DNA of 55,000 nucleotides from Gammaproteobacteria bacterium (GCA_019911805.1 JAIOJV010000053.1:1-55000); one strand, 5' to 3'. Positions 19,614 to 29,546 are shown, counted from the first letter of the stretch. Notes: generated by a model not told the origin, from the sequence alone. Program-made: numbers and translations.

Positions 19614-21377
19614 ATGTTGCGCATCCGGACCATTCATGACGACGTCTCTCCAGCCAACCGCCATGCCTTGGAGCAGATCGCCGAGATCATGCGCAGTCAG
19701 TTTCCACTTGCCTCGCAACAGGAGATCGACAAACTTCCGGGGCAGCTGCGCGACCCACTCAAATACAAATTCCGTTCCATCGTGTTTGTTGCCGAGGACC
19801 AGTCGGAACGGGTGAAGGGTTTCGCGTTATTCCTGCATGTCACAGACCTGAACTTCTGTTATCTCGAGTTCATTTCCGTGGCACCGGGCACCACGGGCGG
19901 CGGGCTGGGCAGTGTCCTGTACGAGCGGGTGCGGGAGGAGGCGCTGCTGCTGGGTGCGGTCGGTATCTTCTTCGAATGTCTTCCGGACGAGGCGCATCTG
20001 GTCGAACATCCGGAGTTGCTGGAGCAGAACAAGGCGCGCTTGCGTTTCTATGAGCGTTATGGCGCACGCCCGGTGGTCAACAACGAGTTTCACAAGCCCA
20101 TCAACGAAGGTGACAATAACCTGTTTTTTCTGGTCTATGACGATCTCGGCCAGGGGACTCGGGTCAGCCGCAGTCTGATGCGCAAGGTTGTGCGCGCGAT
20201 CCTGGAGCGTAAGTATGGGGATGTCTGTGATGAGAAATACATCCGTGCAGTTGCTGATTCCTTCGGAGACGATCCGATCAGGCTCCGTGAGCCGCGTTAT
20301 GTCAGGCGCAAGCGTGCCTTGTCCGTGCCGCCGAAAAAGATCAGCGGCAACGGTATCGGACTCATTCGCAACGAAGGCCACGACATCCATCATGTGCGTG
20401 ATCGCGGCTATGTCGAGGCGCCGGTGCGTATCGCCTCCATTCTCAAGGAGCTGGACAAGACCGGTCTGTTCGAGGCGCTCAAGCCGCGCCGTGCCAGTGA
20501 GAAGTTGATCAAGGCGGTGCACGACAGTGATTATGTGGAGTATCTGCGGCGTGCCTGTGAGCAGGTGCCGGAAGGCAAGTCCATCTATCCCATCGTGTTT
20601 CCGTTACGCAATCCGCGCCGTACGCCCAGGGACTGGGAGCTGCGCGCCGGCTACTACTGCATGGATACCTTCACGCCACTCAACCGCAACGCCTATCTGG
20701 CGGTGCGTGATGCGGTGAGCTGTGCGATGACGGGTGCCGATGAGATCCTGGGCGGGCGGCATTTTGCCTATGCGCTGGTACGCCCGCCGGGGCATCATGC
20801 GGAGCGGCGTGCCTTCGGTGGCTTTTGCTATTTCAATTCCGCCGCAGTCGCAGCGCAGCATCTCAGTCGCTTCGGTACGGTCGCGGTGCTGGACCTGGAC
20901 TTCCATCACGGCAACGGCACCCAGGACATCTTCTATCAACGTGCGGACGTACTGACGCTGTCCATCCACGGACATCCGAGTTACGCCTACCCGCATTTTG
21001 CCGGATTTGTCGACGAGCGCGGCGCCGCTGCGGGTGAAGGCTATAACCTGAACTATCCATTGGCCGAAGACGCATCGCCCGAACGCTACCGTAAGACCCT
21101 TGGGCGCGCACTCGCACGTATCCGCGATTTCCGGCCGGCATATCTGGTGCTGGCGCTCGGCCTCGACACCGCCAAGGGTGATCCAACAGGGACCTGGAGC
21201 CTGACAGCCGCCGATTTCCGCCGCAACGGTCTGGCCGTCGGCGCGCTCGGTCTGCCCACACTGGTGGTGCAGGAAGGCGGTTACCGCACGCGCACGCTGG
21301 GCGTCAATGCCCGGGCCTTCTTCGAAGGGCTCTGGGAGGGCTGGCAGCAGCTCAAGACGTCGCGGCGTGCCCCATGA
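19614..21377 (+). CDS. GNAT acetyltransferase fused to a histone-deacetylase-like amidohydrolase
   Basis: The 587-residue protein carries an N-terminal GNAT domain (residues 1-175, with APGTTGGGLGSVLYERV as the acetyl-CoA loop). A class II HDAC/acetylpolyamine-amidohydrolase domain follows from about residue 250. Deacetylase landmarks are present: RPPGHHAERR with the paired His394-His395, GGFCYFNSAAVAA, DLDFHHGNGTQ (Asp427, Asp429, His431-His432), Asp518 in GLDTAKGD, and QEGGYRT at the end. Fusing an acetyl-adding and an acetyl-removing fold in one chain is odd; the GNAT half may instead recognise or attach another acyl group. It is third in the run after the C39 fusion and the ATP-grasp ligase, 92 bases downstream. 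The substrate is unknown; a small amine or peptide is more likely than a histone. Confidence 0.9.
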   Translation: MLRIRTIHDDVSPANRHALEQIAEIMRSQFPLASQQEIDKLPGQLRDPLKYKFRSIVFVAEDQSERVKGFALFLHVTDLNFCYLEFISVAPGTTGGGLGSVLYERVREEALLLGAVGIFFECLPDEAHLVEHPELLEQNKARLRFYERYGARPVVNNEFHKPINEGDNNLFFLVYDDLGQGTRVSRSLMRKVVRAILERKYGDVCDEKYIRAVADSFGDDPIRLREPRYVRRKRALSVPPKKISGNGIGLIRNEGHDIHHVRDRGYVEAPVRIASILKELDKTGLFEALKPRRASEKLIKAVHDSDYVEYLRRACEQVPEGKSIYPIVFPLRNPRRTPRDWELRAGYYCMDTFTPLNRNAYLAVRDAVSCAMTGADEILGGRHFAYALVRPPGHHAERRAFGGFCYFNSAAVAAQHLSRFGTVAVLDLDFHHGNGTQDIFYQRADVLTLSIHGHPSYAYPHFAGFVDERGAAAGEGYNLNYPLAEDASPERYRKTLGRALARIRDFRPAYLVLALGLDTAKGDPTGTWSLTAADFRRNGLAVGALGLPTLVVQEGGYRTRTLGVNARAFFEGLWEGWQQLKTSRRAP

Positions 21378-21446
21378 GGCGTCGAGACTGCTGCTTTCCG
21401 TGGGCGAACCGCTAAGGGGTGCTGAGAAACTTCAGGGGGAGGGTAT

Positions 21447-21801
21447 GAACCGCCAAGACGCCAAGGACGCCAAGAAACTTCAGGGGGGAACCGCCAAGAC
21501 GCCAAGACGCCAAGAATTCTAAAAATGGAAGTATGCTGTTTTCAGTGCCAGTACTATGCGTCACGGTGGGGGAAATCAGATTCGACGTCCAATCCGACGA
21601 AAACCTTACTTAAAAGTCAGTAAATTATTGTTACACCAAACCCGCGATTCTTACGAACACCAAGCATACTCTTGTAGTCATAATTACTGCCCACCAAGTA
21701 ATACAGATTTTCTTGGCGTCTTGGCGCCTTGGCGGTTCAAAATAAGGTTTCTTGGCGTCCTTGGCGTCTTGGCGGTTCCCCCCCGAGTTTCTTGGCGGTT
21801 C
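21447..21801. repeat. Composite element B: second copy of the GACGCCAAG element
   Basis: This copy fills most of the 511-base gap before ilvD. The left arm (21447-21515) has two GAACCGCCAAG blocks with GACGCCAAG units; the right arm (21711-21801) has three inverted blocks ending CTTGGCGGTTC. The AT-richer core, about 21516-21710, is plainly related to that of element A; shared stretches include TTCGACGTCCAATCC and CATACTCTTGTAGTC in near-identical form. By eye about three quarters of core bases agree. The arms differ in copy number from element A. The right end lies 20 bases before the ilvD promoter. Confidence 0.9.
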
Positions 21802-21821
21802 AAAATGATAAAAGCCAAGCT

Positions 21822-21850
21822 TTGGCTCCCGCCGGTCTCCCCGGTACAAT
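21822..21850 (+). promoter_or_regulatory. Probable sigma-70 promoter of ilvD
   Basis: TTGGCT at 21822-21827 and TACAAT at 21845-21850 are separated by 17 bases, and the ilvD ATG follows 38 bases after the -10. It sits directly right of element B. No leader peptide or attenuator of the ilv type is visible. Confidence 0.6.
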
Positions 21851-21888
21851 AACCGGCTCTCACCGACGCCCCATCCCCGGAGATCCCC

Positions 21889-23580
<1,692 letters not shown>

Positions 23581-23596
23581 AGGCGGCGCACGGCAT

Positions 23597-24322
23597 TCAG
23601 CCGAGTGCGCGCTTCAGCAGCCAGAGTGCACCGATCAGCAGGGGTTGGTGCAGCATATAGATCAGCAGGCTGTGGCGTCCGGCAACGGCCAGCAGGCGTA
23701 CCGGCAACCGGTTGCTGCGCCAGCGCGTGAGACGGGCGGGCGGCTGGCGCAGCCAGCAGCGGTCACCGAGGAAGATACCGACGAGCACCACGCCGAACCA
23801 GGGCAGCAGCGGGACATAGTCTTCCGTCGGCGGCTTGTAGGTCATGAGCCCGACCCACTGCAGGGCCGGCTGGTCGAAGAATGGGTGCGCGAAGCGGTTG
23901 CCGAGCAGAAGCAGGGCGATGCCGGTCGCCAACGCCAGGGCCGGCGCACGCACGAACGGCAGGCCGATGACACCCGCCACCGCGATGAAGTGCAGCACCC
24001 CGAAGAAGATCCAGCGCGGTCCGAACATCAGCCAACTCGTCAGGCTGATCAGTAGGGCACAACCGACGAGGTAGGCGAGCCGGCGCAGATAGGGCTTCCA
24101 GCGTATGCCGGAACGGGTGGCGAGCGTCAGGCTGATGCCGGACACCAGCAGAAAGCTGCTCAGGATCAGGGTGCGGGTATGCCGCCAGAAGGGGTCGCGG
24201 TAGAAATCGAACTGCGCGAAGCCGAAATAGGCGAGGTCGTAGCTGAAGTGGTAGCCGATCATCAGCGCGATGGCCAGACCACGCAGCAGGTCGACGGATT
24301 GCAGGCGTGTGTTCGGGGGCAT
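23597..24322 (-). CDS. DUF1624 (HGSNAT-like) multi-pass membrane protein
   Basis: The 241-residue product has about seven hydrophobic segments and opens RLQSVDLLRGLAIALMIGYHFSYDL, shown by its core DLLRGLAIALMI; this with the early His is typical of DUF1624/heparan-alpha-glucosaminide acetyltransferase-like proteins. It later has LPWFGVVLVGIFLGD and ends YMLHQPLLIGALWLL, also family features. Such proteins are thought to move acyl groups across the membrane, but no substrate is known here. I take the ATG at 24320-24322; a GTG nine codons earlier is possible. A MITE-like element lies upstream. Confidence 0.85.
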   Translation of the reverse strand: MPPNTRLQSVDLLRGLAIALMIGYHFSYDLAYFGFAQFDFYRDPFWRHTRTLILSSFLLVSGISLTLATRSGIRWKPYLRRLAYLVGCALLISLTSWLMFGPRWIFFGVLHFIAVAGVIGLPFVRAPALALATGIALLLLGNRFAHPFFDQPALQWVGLMTYKPPTEDYVPLLPWFGVVLVGIFLGDRCWLRQPPARLTRWRSNRLPVRLLAVAGRHSLLIYMLHQPLLIGALWLLKRALG

Positions 24323-24399
24323 GCGGCCATTGTCCCCCGTCGTCGACACCGCTCAAAGTGCCGCTGGTCCTTGCCTGGGCGGGCGCGGGCCGCGGCTCT

Positions 24400-24566
24400 T
24401 AGGAGCCTGCCGGACTTGGGCGATCGTAGCGAGCCGGGTGGGAGAGCGAGGCCATTTTTTCGATCCTTCGAGGAGAATAGCCGTAGCTATTTGACGAGAA
24501 GGATCGGGAAAATGGACTGCTATCCCACCGGCGCAGTAGATCAGTCCCAAGTCCGGCAGGCTCCTA
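24400..24566. mobile_element. MITE-like element with 21-bp perfect terminal inverted repeats
   Basis: The ends, 24400-24420 and 24546-24566, are perfect 21-base inverted repeats beginning TAGGAGCCTGCCGG. Inside are further matching inverted parts: CATTTTTTCGATCCTTC with GAAGGATCGGGAAAATG, and AATAGC/GCTATT at the tip. The whole 167 bases could fold into one long hairpin. It encodes no protein. TA dinucleotides at both outer ends could be a target duplication or part of the repeat. The right end overlaps the stop codon of the SH3-domain gene. Confidence 0.85.
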
Positions 24567-25229
24567 GAGGCTGTCCCAGCTCGAGCGCTTGCGCAGGCGG
24601 ATGCGCGGCAGGATCAGGCCGAGGATGATGCCGGCGACCATGACCCCGGCACCGATCATGAACCAGTCGCGGGCGGTGCGGTCGCGCAGTGCCACGTTTT
24701 CCTGGCGCAGGGTCTCCTGATCGCGCTGCATCTGCATCAGGGAGTTCTTCAGATCCTTGTTCTCGGCGTCGATGGCGAGCGCACTGGAGGCGGTGCGCTG
24801 GATGTCGGCCAGCTGCTTGGACAGCTTCTGGTTCTCGGCCTTGGTCTGCTCGAGCGCCTGTTCGATCGTCTGCATCTCCTTGCCGGTCTCGCTCAGACGG
24901 GTCTGGCGCTGGCGTGACTGGAGTTCCAGTTCGGCGAGCTTCTTCTCGGCGACGGCCAGACGGTCGCGCGCCGACGGTGTGGTCATGAGCAGGCGGGTCA
25001 GCACCCAGCCTTCCGTACCGCTGGGCGCCCGCACCTTCGTATAGCCACTGGCTTCGTCGTGCTGCAGGACCTGCAACGCCGTGCCGCTGGGGATCATGCG
25101 CAGGATGCGGTGCTGGGTGCTGGTTCCGGAACGCAGGGCGATCTCGAGTTCATCGGAGGCGTAGCGGGTTTCGGCCTGGGCGGTGGCGGCCAGGATGAGC
25201 AGCACGGCGAGAAGAAGCTTGCGGGTCAC
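24564..25229 (-). CDS. TIGR04211-type SH3 domain membrane protein (YgiM-like)
   Basis: The 221-residue product has a signal peptide (LLLAVLLILAATAQA), a bacterial SH3 domain at about 22-90 (LRSGTSTQHRILRMIPSGT, GWVLTRLL), a coiled coil at about 90-190, and a C-terminal membrane helix (WFMIGAGVMVAGIILGLILP) followed by a basic tail. This order matches E. coli YgiM and the TIGR04211 family, proposed to act at the cell envelope. The GTG at 25227-25229 has AGGAG five bases upstream. The stop codon TAG is contributed by the terminal repeat of the adjacent MITE-like element, so the native C-terminus may have been longer. Confidence 0.9.
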   Translation of the reverse strand: MTRKLLLAVLLILAATAQAETRYASDELEIALRSGTSTQHRILRMIPSGTALQVLQHDEASGYTKVRAPSGTEGWVLTRLLMTTPSARDRLAVAEKKLAELELQSRQRQTRLSETGKEMQTIEQALEQTKAENQKLSKQLADIQRTASSALAIDAENKDLKNSLMQMQRDQETLRQENVALRDRTARDWFMIGAGVMVAGIILGLILPRIRLRKRSSWDSL

Positions 25230-25498
25230 GGGGACTCCTCTATTTGGTGACGTCTCTGATCGGGCCTGAGGCGGTGCCCGAGGGGTGCACGCCTACACAG
25301 CCCCTCGGTGGATGCGCTCCGGCCGGGTCTGCGATTGACGACCCCTCGCGCCCCAGCCGGGAATGCGGGATGATTGCGCGAACGTCCACTTCAAATCAAC
25401 CCTTCGGGCAGTATGCAGCGACTCGACCAGTTCAACTTTTCCGACATCCTGGCAGCCACGCCCGGTCCAGCGCGGGCCGTGGCCGCCGGGGAGGCGCC

Positions 25499-26077
25499 AT
25501 GACGCAGCGCCATTGGGAACTGGACGGGGCACGTCGCTGGCTGCTGGGCGTCGAGCGACGGCTGTCACCCAACCGTGACCGGCGTCCCGACGCCGCGGAC
25601 ATTACGCTGATCGTGGTGCACGGCATCAGCCTGCCACCCGGTGAGTTCGGCGGCCCCTGGATCGACGCGCTGTTCATGAACCACCTCGATACCGGGGCGC
25701 ATCCCTATTTTCGTCACCTGGAGGGCCTCGAGGTCTCGGCGCATGTGGTGATCCACCGTGACGGCCGCGTCGTGCAGTACGTGCCGTTTCCGGAGCGTGC
25801 CTGGCATGCCGGCCGCAGCTGTTTCCGCGGCCGCGACCACTGCAACGACTTCTCCATCGGTATCGAACTCGAGGGCAGTGACGAGATCCCGTATACCGAG
25901 GTGCAGTACCGCTGTCTGGCGGGCATCGCTGTGGCCCTGCGGCGGGCCTATCCGGGGATCGCCGCCGACGCCATCGCCGGCCACGCTGACGTCGCGCCGG
26001 GCCGCAAGACCGATCCGGGGCCGGCCTTCGATTGGCCCCGGCTCGCCGGCCTGCTCGACGGCAGTCACTTGGCTTGA
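25499..26077 (+). CDS. ampD: 1,6-anhydro-N-acetylmuramyl-L-alanine amidase AmpD
   Basis: AmpD is the cytoplasmic zinc amidase that strips the peptide from anhydromuramyl-peptides during cell-wall recycling and so limits beta-lactamase induction. The 192-residue product has zinc ligands His41 (VVHGISLPPGEFGG), His162 and Asp172 (GHADVAPGRKTDPG), spaced as in E. coli AmpD. The ATG at 25499 follows GGGGAGG; the 85-residue longer frame is not conserved. ampE follows after 58 bases. anmK at 50-51 kb is another recycling gene in this window. Confidence 0.95.
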   Translation: MTQRHWELDGARRWLLGVERRLSPNRDRRPDAADITLIVVHGISLPPGEFGGPWIDALFMNHLDTGAHPYFRHLEGLEVSAHVVIHRDGRVVQYVPFPERAWHAGRSCFRGRDHCNDFSIGIELEGSDEIPYTEVQYRCLAGIAVALRRAYPGIAADAIAGHADVAPGRKTDPGPAFDWPRLAGLLDGSHLA

Positions 26078-26135
26078 CGCTCGCAAGGGCAGCAGGTAGC
26101 GTTCCCGCATCCCGTCGCCAGCAGCCGCGCAGCCC

Positions 26136-27044
26136 ATGACGCTCATCGCCATCCTCATCAGCCTCCTGCTCGAGCGCCTGCTCGATCATGTCCAGGACCT
26201 GCGGCGCTACGAACGCTATGCGGATTATATCGAGTGGATGCGCCGGCATCTGCAAGGCGATTCCTGGGACGGGCGTTTGGGCGTGCTCGTCCTGCTGGCG
26301 CCACCGGTACTGATCACGGCCGTGCTGCAGGCGGGGCTCGAGGATGCCCTGTTCGGGCTGCTGGGCCTGCTGTTCGCGATCGCCGTGTTGCTGTTCTGCC
26401 TCGGACCCCGTGACCTGGGGCATGAGCTGGCGCGCTACCGCGAGGCACTGAGCGCCGGCGACGATGAGCTCGCGACCCGCCTGGCGCGCACCCTGCTGGG
26501 CCATGAACCGCCGCCGCCTGCTGGTGCGCAGGCGCGGGCCGTCATCGAGACCGTGCTGGTACAGGCCAACGTGCGGGTGTTCGGTGTACTGTTCTGGTTC
26601 GTCATCCTCGGACCGGTCGGCGCCGTGCTCTACCGGGCGGTGACCGAACTGCGCCGGCACACCCTCCAGGACAGCGACGAGTTCGCCTGGGCGACGCGTC
26701 AGCTTACCGAAATCCTCGACTGGGTGCCGGCGCGGTTGACCGCGATGGGTTATGCCCTGTCGGGCGATTTCGAGGCGGCGGTGGCGCGCTGGCGGGCGGT
26801 CTCAGCAGGCACCGATCGGTGGCTGGTGCCGGCGTCGCAGGTGCTGATCGCCGCCGGCTGCGGTGCCCTGGATGTGGACGAGGACGAGGACGATGATGGT
26901 GACGCCGTCGACGCAAAGGTCCGCATCGACGCGAACGTCGCCTGGGACCGGACGCTGCAGTCCGCCATGGCGCTGGTATGGCGCACCCTGTCTCTGTGGG
27001 TCGTAGTCATCGCCCTGCTCACCCTGGCCGGCTGGGCGGGGTAG
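26136..27044 (+). CDS. ampE: AmpE, inner-membrane regulatory signalling modulator
   Basis: The 302-residue membrane protein opens MTLIAILISLLLERLL and has helices near 45-90, 150-170 and at the C-terminus (LSLWVVVIALLTLAGWAG). It contains the family string FWFVILGPVGAVLYRA. AmpE is encoded beside ampD in many gammaproteobacteria, and its biochemical role is poorly known. A strongly acidic insert (DVDEDEDDDGD, around residues 246-256) lies before the last helix and makes the protein slightly longer than the 284 residues of E. coli. It probably forms an operon with ampD. Confidence 0.9.
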   Translation: MTLIAILISLLLERLLDHVQDLRRYERYADYIEWMRRHLQGDSWDGRLGVLVLLAPPVLITAVLQAGLEDALFGLLGLLFAIAVLLFCLGPRDLGHELARYREALSAGDDELATRLARTLLGHEPPPPAGAQARAVIETVLVQANVRVFGVLFWFVILGPVGAVLYRAVTELRRHTLQDSDEFAWATRQLTEILDWVPARLTAMGYALSGDFEAAVARWRAVSAGTDRWLVPASQVLIAAGCGALDVDEDEDDDGDAVDAKVRIDANVAWDRTLQSAMALVWRTLSLWVVVIALLTLAGWAG

Positions 27045-27084
27045 CGGTGTGGACCTCGGCGGTATGGCGGCACACCTTCGAGAT

Positions 27085-27255
27085 GGCCACGAACCCCACG
27101 AAAAGCCGCTAGTGAAGCGCAACCTCTGCAGCGTACAGTAGCGGAGCGTACTGCGCCGGATGTCCTTCGGTGGCCGTGAAATGTCCGCCGCAATACACTC
27201 CGCTATTGCACCCTGCGGTGAGCTGTGCACATACCTTTTCGTGGGGTTCGTGGCC
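27085..27255. repeat. Nested inverted repeat (CACGAA type) upstream of cobC
   Basis: A perfect 21-base inverted repeat, GGCCACGAACCCC... at 27085-27105 and its complement at 27235-27255, encloses about 130 bases. Inside are two shorter palindrome-like segments, around 27127-27156 (GCGTACAGTAGCGGAGCGTAC) and 27187-27214 (CAATACACTCCGCTATTG), resembling the widespread GGTGCAATAGCGGAGCGTATTG repeat wording. The right arm ends four bases before an alternative cobC ATG. The arrangement, one repeat family inside another, repeats that at 17717-18005. Confidence 0.88.
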
Positions 27256-27291
27256 CCCATGTCTTTCGCGACGAATGAGCTGCAGGATTCC

Positions 27292-27894
27292 ATGACCACC
27301 CCGACCACACACATCGACCTGATCCGCCACGGTGAGCCGGAGGGCGGCAGACGCTACCGCGGCCAGATCGACGACCCGCTGAGTGCTACGGGCTGGCGCC
27401 AGATGTGGGCTGCGATCGGCGCGGAGGTCCCCTGGACCGCCGTCGCCAGCTCGCCGCTGTCACGCTGCCGGGCCTTCGCCGAACGCCTGGCCGAGCGGCA
27501 TGCGCTGCCGCTGTCGGTCGATGCGCGGCTGCTGGAGGTCGGCTTCGGGGCCTGGGAGGGTCGCACGGCCGCGCAACTGCACGCTGAGGACCCGGATCAG
27601 ATCCGACGCTTCTACCTCGATCCGGTGAATGCGCGGCCGGCCGGTGCGGAACCGCTGGCCGATTTCCGCACCCGCGTGGTCGCCGCCTTCGAAGCGCTCG
27701 TATGCCAGCATGCCGGCGGACATCTGCTGGTGGTCACGCACGCCGGGGTGATCCGCGCGCTGGTGGCGCACGTGCTGGGCGCGCCGCTGGAGGCGATCTA
27801 CCGCATCGAGGTGGCCTATGCCGCGCTCACCCGCATCCGGCTCGATGGGGAACGCCCGCCGACGCTGGTCACGCACGCTGGTTGTCGTGTCTAG
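27292..27894 (+). CDS. cobC: Histidine phosphatase, probable alpha-ribazole phosphatase CobC
   Basis: The 200-residue protein belongs to the phosphoglycerate-mutase-like histidine phosphatases: RHGEP with the phosphorylated His lies near residue 12, SSPLSRCRAFAERLA carries the second Arg, and VVTHAGVIRAL the second His. CobC removes the phosphate from alpha-ribazole-5'-phosphate in cobalamin assembly. The specific name rests on btuF following directly and on the cobalamin genes around it. I chose ATG 27292, which has GCAGGA upstream. An in-frame ATG at 27259 is an alternative. The stop overlaps the likely btuF start. Confidence 0.82.
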   Translation: MTTPTTHIDLIRHGEPEGGRRYRGQIDDPLSATGWRQMWAAIGAEVPWTAVASSPLSRCRAFAERLAERHALPLSVDARLLEVGFGAWEGRTAAQLHAEDPDQIRRFYLDPVNARPAGAEPLADFRTRVVAAFEALVCQHAGGHLLVVTHAGVIRALVAHVLGAPLEAIYRIEVAYAALTRIRLDGERPPTLVTHAGCRV

Positions 27895-28813
27895 GGGATC
27901 TCTGCAACAGCCCATCAAGCGATCCCCCAGGGGTACACTGCGCATCGCCACCCGCACGCTGCTGTTGGGCGCTATGGCGCTGCTGAGCTGGTCGCTGGCT
28001 GCCGCCGGGATCCGCGTCACCGACGATGTTGGCGTCACCCTGAATCTGCCCACGCCGGCCGAGCGCATCGTCAGTCTCACACCGCATATCACTGAATTAC
28101 TGTTTGCCGCCGGCGCCGGTGACCGTATCGTCGCCACGGTCGCGTACAGCGACTACCCCGAGGCGGCGCGCACCCTGCCGCGTATCGGTGATGCGACGCG
28201 CATCGATCTCGAGCGTCTGCTACTGCTCCAGCCCGACCTGGTGATCGCCTGGGGCAGCGGCACGCCGGTGCGGATGCTCGATGGGGTGCGCCATCTCGGT
28301 CTGCCGCTGTTTCTGTCCGAACCGCGGCGCCTCGCTGCAATCGGTGAGCAACTGCGCCTCTTCGGGCGTCTGGCCGGGACGGTGACAGCCGCCGAACAGG
28401 CGGCACTGGATTACGAACGCCGTCTTGCCGGGCTGCGGCTGCGTTACATCAATCAACCGCACCGGCCGGTATTCTATCAACTCGCCCTGCAGCCCTTGTT
28501 GACGGTGAATCGCGCCCACATCATCAACGACGTACTGACGCTGTGCGGTGGTGACAACGTGTTCGCGGACCTGGCAACGCTGACGCCGCGCGTGGCGGTC
28601 GAGGCCGTCGTCGCCGCGCAGCCGGCGGCGGTGGTGTTCGCGCTGTACCCGGGCGAGGACGCCACCGCCACAGAGGCCTTCTGGCACCGCTACGGTCTGC
28701 CGGCGGCGACCCGCTTCATTGCCGTTCCCGGCGATGTCATCCACCGCCCCACACCGCGTATCCTCGATGGCACGGCGCAGATCTGTGCCGCACTCGCCCG
28801 TCCCTTCGATTGA
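27887..28813 (+). CDS. btuF: Cobalamin ABC transporter substrate-binding protein BtuF
   Basis: BtuF binds vitamin B12 in the periplasm and delivers it to BtuCD. From the GTG at 27887, which overlaps the cobC stop by eight bases, the product has 308 residues. It has a signal peptide (TLLLGAMALLSWSLAAA) and the periplasmic-binding fold with RIVSLTPHITELLFAAGAGDRIVA represented by SLTPHITELLFAAGAGD, then YSDYPEAA, characteristic of BtuF. The start is uncertain because several GTG/ATG codons precede the signal helix. The permease and ATPase genes are 6 kb away on the other strand. A repeat element follows. Confidence 0.9.
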   Translation: MSRGSLQQPIKRSPRGTLRIATRTLLLGAMALLSWSLAAAGIRVTDDVGVTLNLPTPAERIVSLTPHITELLFAAGAGDRIVATVAYSDYPEAARTLPRIGDATRIDLERLLLLQPDLVIAWGSGTPVRMLDGVRHLGLPLFLSEPRRLAAIGEQLRLFGRLAGTVTAAEQAALDYERRLAGLRLRYINQPHRPVFYQLALQPLLTVNRAHIINDVLTLCGGDNVFADLATLTPRVAVEAVVAAQPAAVVFALYPGEDATATEAFWHRYGLPAATRFIAVPGDVIHRPTPRILDGTAQICAALARPFD

Positions 28814-28844
28814 ACCCGCCTGTGATTGATGTGCAAACAGCTCT

Positions 28845-28930
28845 TGGCCACGGAAACACACGGGGCAACACGAAAAATGGGGCTGTGACGGGTTTTACAT
28901 TCCGTGTGCTTCCGTGTGTTTCCGTGGCCA
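28845..28930. repeat. ACACGGAA-type inverted repeat between btuF and pduO
   Basis: Arms TGGCCACGGAAACACACGG (28845-28863) and the exact inverse at 28912-28930 enclose partly matching inner units and the loop string GACGGGTTTTACATTCCG. It lies between convergent genes btuF and pduO, 31 bases after the btuF stop. The wording is close to the copies at 12105 and 13033, including GGGTTTT in the loop. Confidence 0.9.
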
Positions 28931-28979
28931 TCGGTCCGGGTGCGTACGGGTTACGGTTCGGCCTTCACGGGGCACCGCT

Positions 28980-29546
28980 TCAAGGCGTCGTCGGCGTCGA
29001 TCCGCGCACATGCCGCCACAGTACCTCGCCGCCATCGGCGCGCGCCAGCACACGGGCGATCACGAACAGCAGGTCGGAGAGACGGTTGAGGTACGCGATG
29101 ACGGGCGCGTTGACGCGCTCCGTGCGCGCCAGGCTCACCACCCGGCGCTCGGCGCGGCGACACGTGGTGCGCGCCACGTGCGCGGTCGCGGCGGCGGCGT
29201 TGCCGCCGGGGAGGATGAATTCCTGCAGCGGCGGCAGGGCCGCATTCAGCGTGTCCAGTGCCTGTTCCAGGCGTGTGACATGGTGGTCGTCGATGGCCTG
29301 ATGGCCCGGGATGCACAGCTCACCACCGAGGTCGAACAACTCGTGCTGTGTTTCGGTGAGCGTCGTGTGGATGTCCGCCGGCACCGCCATCTGCGCGAGC
29401 AGCAGGCCGATGTGGCTGTTCAGTTCGTCGACACTGCCGAAGGCCTCGACCCGTAAACTGTCCTTGGGTGTACGCGAACCGTCGCCCAGGCCGGTGTCGC
29501 CGGCGTCGCCGGTGCGGGTGTAGATCTTGGAAAGGCGGTTGCCCAT
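28980..29546 (-). CDS. pduO: PduO-type cob(I)alamin adenosyltransferase
   Basis: The enzyme transfers the adenosyl group of ATP to cob(I)alamin or corrinoids to make the coenzyme form. The 188-residue protein is of the PduO class: IYTRTGDAGDTGLGDGSR at the N-terminus binds ATP, FGSVDELNSHIG follows, and LPGGNAAAATAHVARTTCRRAERR is the C-terminal signature, shown by LPGGN and ARTTCRRAER. A strong AAGGAGG precedes the ATG at 29544-29546. It is the third gene of the btuB-tonB-pduO operon, so the riboswitch upstream of btuB probably limits its transcription too. Confidence 0.95.
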   Translation of the reverse strand: MGNRLSKIYTRTGDAGDTGLGDGSRTPKDSLRVEAFGSVDELNSHIGLLLAQMAVPADIHTTLTETQHELFDLGGELCIPGHQAIDDHHVTRLEQALDTLNAALPPLQEFILPGGNAAAATAHVARTTCRRAERRVVSLARTERVNAPVIAYLNRLSDLLFVIARVLARADGGEVLWRHVRGSTPTTP

